Assembly (NCBI GenBank): GCA_023416895.1
Contig: JAEZGQ010000136.1
Coordinates: forward strand, 1 to 7,469
DNA length: 7,469 nt
Reading direction: 5' to 3'
Origin: Bacillota bacterium
Lineage (GTDB): Bacteria > Bacillota > Clostridia > Christensenellales > CAG-138
Under the pieces are notes generated by a model. It was given only the letters and a program-made list of their open reading frames with translations, did not search any database and had not been told where the DNA came from. Within the stretch, counting starts at the first letter, position 1. Each line of letters opens with the position of its first letter. A program made the translations under genes and the position numbers. Below, in pieces: positions 5,566 to 7,469 of this stretch.

Positions 5566-5595
5566 ATTGTAAGCCCGCCAAATCGGCCCTGTCAA
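5566..5595 (-). promoter_or_regulatory. Near-consensus sigma-A promoter of the CoA-transferase operon
   Basis: On the minus strand TTGACA (5590-5595, perfect) is followed after 18 bp by TACAAT (5566-5571, 5 of 6). Transcription would begin near 5559, giving a leader of about 49 nt that contains the GGAGG of the first gene. The good match suggests substantial basal expression, unless a repressor acts. It lies between the PBP terminator and the operon, as expected for an independent unit. Confidence 0.8.
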
Positions 5596-5607
5596 GGTCG
5601 TCATGCC

Positions 5608-5626
5608 GCGTGTGATTCATGCACGC
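5608..5626. promoter_or_regulatory. Short inverted repeat upstream of the operon promoter, possible activator site
   Basis: GCGTG (5608-5612) and CACGC (5622-5626) form a 5-bp inverted repeat with a 9-bp spacer. Its centre (5617) is about 58 bp upstream of the predicted start, where class I activators often bind. The arms are short and the inner bases are not symmetric, so chance is a real alternative. Confidence 0.2.
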
Positions 5627-5678
5627 TAAAGTTTTGCAGGATTTATGCCATAGCAGGGTTCTTGCCGTAACATCTTGT

Positions 5679-5717
5679 AAAAAAAAGCCGCCGTATCGTT
5701 TCCTTTCGTACGGCGGT
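5679..5717 (-). terminator. Rho-independent terminator of the penicillin-binding protein gene
   Basis: On the minus strand CCGCCGTA (5716-5709) pairs with TACGGCGG (5695-5688) around a 13-nt loop, followed by C and eight T residues (5686-5679). It begins 22 bp after the PBP stop codon and separates that gene from the CoA-transferase operon. On the plus strand the stem is followed by TCTTTTG, so weak activity there is possible, but no plus-strand gene ends here. Confidence 0.92.
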
Positions 5718-5738
5718 CTTTTGTATGCAGCTTCTCAT

Positions 5739-7469
5739 TTATCCGTTTTCCGGCTCCTCCGGCTGTACGGTGCCGGCGCTTGACATTTTTAAAAGCTCGC
5801 GTGCGATGTCGAACTTGAGGGTTGAGTACTCGGTGCCTGCGGGCACTTCGAGCATCACCAGCACAAGCCGCGCGTTTTCCTCGGAAACGCCCGTGCGAAA
5901 GCCCGCAAACCAAGAAATTTCACGGCTCTTATCGTTGCCGATTTCCGCCGTGCCCGTCTTTGCCGCCACCACGCAGCTTGACACCTTGAGGGCATGTCCG
6001 GTGCCGTTGTAATCGCGGCTTGTAACATGCTCGAGCATGGGAAGAAGCTCAGCGACCACCGAATCGGAAACCACGTTTTCCTTCCACATCTCGGTTTGGC
6101 TTTCATACACGGGTTTTATAAGGATGCCGTCTTCCTCGTATCGGCCCTGCACGATGTGCGGCGTTACAATGTTGCCGCCGTTTGCGAACAGGGAAAACAT
6201 GCTTGCAAGCTGCAGCGGCGTTATAAGAATTTCACCTTGACCATAGCCGCTATCGGCAAGGAGCTTGAGGCTAAGCTCGGTTCCTTCGTTTAAAAGCTGG
6301 GGCGTTGCAACATTGATGTCAAACGGGATACCCTCCTCCATGCCAAGGTTTCGCATGTAGTTAAAAAACGAATCCTCGCCTGTCAAAAGCGCGGCGTTTG
6401 CAAAGTAGATGTTGTCCGAGGTAATGATGGCGTTGTGCATGTTTAAGGGTCCGGGTCTATTTTTCATGTCGGTACGCTTGATGCGCGGCCATATCCATGT
6501 GCCAAACTCCGTGGGGGTCCAATAATCCTCGTCGATCTCGCCGTTGAACACATAGTCCTCATTGAGCGTACCGCTCTCAAGCGCCACCGCAGCGGTAAAC
6601 GCTTTGAACACGGAACCCGGTGGATAAAGGCCCTGCGTGACGCGGTTGATGAGCGGCTTTGCCGGGTTGTTCACAAGTGCATCATAATCCTTTTGGCTGA
6701 TGCCTCGCGAAAAAAGGTTCAAGTCGTAAGTTGGGTACGAAGCAATCGCCTGCAACTCACCGGTGAGCGGGTTTAACACCACCACTGCGCCCGCGGTGGT
6801 TTCGCCATACAGAACGAGCCTTAAAACCTCCTCCACGCGCTTTTGAAGCTCCATGTTGATGGTAAGCTCAATATCATCGCCGTCTTTTGCGCTCTGCTTA
6901 TAAAGGGTGCGCTTCTTTTCGCCGTTCGCGGAAAAGATGAAAATCTCCTCGCCGTTTTTGCCGTGAAGCTCCGTTTCATACTGCCTTTCGAGCCCAAGCT
7001 TACCGACGACTGAATCCACATTGTAGGTGTCGTCGTCGCCGATTTTTTCGTTCAGATCGTCGATGAGCGCTTCAAGCTCCTCGTTGGTCTCGGCACTCAC
7101 CGGACCGACGTAGCCGATGAGGTGAGCAAGCAGGCTCCCGTAGGGGTACTCGCGCTGCACTTTAAAATTGCCCTCATCGATGCCGATGCCCGTTACGCTT
7201 AACAGCTGCTCGCGTACGGAAGATGCAAGTTCGTCGGAATAATAGGTTTTTAGAACCGCCACATCGTTGTACGCCTTTTTAAGCGCGGCCTTGATCTCCT
7301 CCGTCGTCATGCCCAAGAGCGGAGATACCTGTGCGCAAAAAACATCCTCATCCTCGATGCGCGAAGGTGCGCCGTACACCGAGGTTGCGCCCACCGTGGC
7401 GGCGAGCGCGTGGCCGTCCGCCAGAATTTCGCCGCGTTTGGCCGCAATGGTAGCCACGCGAACGGTATC
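5739..7469 (-). CDS. Class B penicillin-binding protein (transpeptidase), N-terminus outside window
   Basis: Monofunctional DD-transpeptidase that cross-links peptidoglycan outside the membrane. About 576 codons are visible; the cytoplasmic tail, membrane anchor and any early N-terminal domain lie beyond the right edge. Counting from Val at 7457, an AKRGEILA segment (6-13) opens the dimerisation region, followed by REYPYGSLLAHLIGYVGP (102-119) and VGKLGLERQYE (151-161). The transpeptidase domain shows SVFK with nucleophile Ser282 and Lys285 in YPPGSVFK, SDN (347-349) and KTGTAE (500-505). The stretch LLADSGYGQGEIL (399-411), the SDN triad and the HLIGYVGP region closely resemble MecA and Enterococcus PBP5 as I remember them, so it fits the class B3 group or a related clostridial PBP rather than MrdA (PBP2) or FtsI. 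The tail after residue 560 is a short acidic Pro/Glu-rich extension. The GTG at 7457 is internal. Confidence 0.93.
   Translation of the reverse strand, partial: DTVRVATIAAKRGEILADGHALAATVGATSVYGAPSRIEDEDVFCAQVSPLLGMTTEEIKAALKKAYNDVAVLKTYYSDELASSVREQLLSVTGIGIDEGNFKVQREYPYGSLLAHLIGYVGPVSAETNEELEALIDDLNEKIGDDDTYNVDSVVGKLGLERQYETELHGKNGEEIFIFSANGEKKRTLYKQSAKDGDDIELTINMELQKRVEEVLRLVLYGETTAGAVVVLNPLTGELQAIASYPTYDLNLFSRGISQKDYDALVNNPAKPLINRVTQGLYPPGSVFKAFTAAVALESGTLNEDYVFNGEIDEDYWTPTEFGTWIWPRIKRTDMKNRPGPLNMHNAIITSDNIYFANAALLTGEDSFFNYMRNLGMEEGIPFDINVATPQLLNEGTELSLKLLADSGYGQGEILITPLQLASMFSLFANGGNIVTPHIVQGRYEEDGILIKPVYESQTEMWKENVVSDSVVAELLPMLEHVTSRDYNGTGHALKVSSCVVAAKTGTAEIGNDKSREISWFAGFRTGVSEENARLVLVMLEVPAGTEYSTLKFDIARELLKMSSAGTVQPEEPENG

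Noticed and set aside
4860..5567. Upstream ATG at 5567 for CoA-transferase subunit A
   Set aside because: This ATG overlaps the -10 box, so it would lie upstream of the transcript; the start at 5510 matches the family N-terminus.
5608..5626. CRP/FNR-type binding site upstream of the operon
   Set aside because: Only one half resembles TCACA at the right distance; the other half does not match TGTGA or TTGAT, so no family can be assigned.
1..7469. Mobile element, CRISPR array, tRNA or rRNA
   Set aside because: No transposase or integrase frame, no regularly spaced repeats and no tRNA-like cloverleaf or rRNA sequence was seen in the non-coding intervals.

Overview
The window looks like a chromosomal segment of an anaerobic, Gram-positive bacterium of the Clostridia with moderately high GC. 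This rests on a ctfAB/atoDA-type CoA-transferase next to a clostridial-type thiolase, strong AGGAGG-like ribosome sites, sigma-A-type promoters, a MecA/PBP5-like class B penicillin-binding protein and a small lipoprotein of Firmicutes type. No species can be named from the sequence alone. I see no mobile element, CRISPR array, tRNA or rRNA.

Layout from left to right. (1) Positions 3-302 (+) hold the C-terminal third of endonuclease IV (nfo), cut by the window edge. (2) A GC-rich hairpin at 319-353 lies between nfo and the convergent gene lpdA (366-1730, -), a complete dihydrolipoamide dehydrogenase with no partner enzyme genes nearby. (3) A 243-bp divergent intergenic region (1731-1973) carries a probable lpdA promoter, three perfect palindromes and an extended -10 promoter facing the other way. 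(4) A small secreted lipoprotein gene occupies 1974-2312 (+). It is followed by about 195 bp of non-coding DNA that contains a clear rho-independent terminator (2468-2489). (5) A four-gene operon on the minus strand is read from 5510 down to 2508: CoA-transferase subunit A, CoA-transferase subunit B, acetyl-CoA acetyltransferase and a FlK-like hotdog thioesterase. A near-consensus promoter (TTGACA-18 bp-TACAAT) drives it. (6) Upstream of that operon, behind a terminator at 5687-5717, is the 3' part of a class B penicillin-binding protein gene (5739 to the right edge, -).

How the genes fit together. The operon is a compact acetoacetyl-CoA module. The thiolase interconverts two acetyl-CoA and acetoacetyl-CoA. 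The two-subunit CoA-transferase moves CoA between acetoacetate (or a related 3-oxo acid) and a short-chain acid such as acetate or butyrate. The small thioesterase probably hydrolyses an acyl-CoA that would otherwise trap CoA. The direction of flux (acetoacetate use, acetoacetate formation or acid re-assimilation) cannot be read from the sequence. The nfo, lpdA, lipoprotein and PBP genes appear to be separate transcription units with housekeeping or unknown roles.

I did not find a clearly new biological system. The items most worth a second look are the palindrome-rich lpdA control region, the FlK-like thioesterase that lacks the FlK phenylalanine gate, a 19-codon reading frame that overlaps the thiolase start codon, the MecA-like features of the PBP, and the orphan lipoprotein with its long 3' region.
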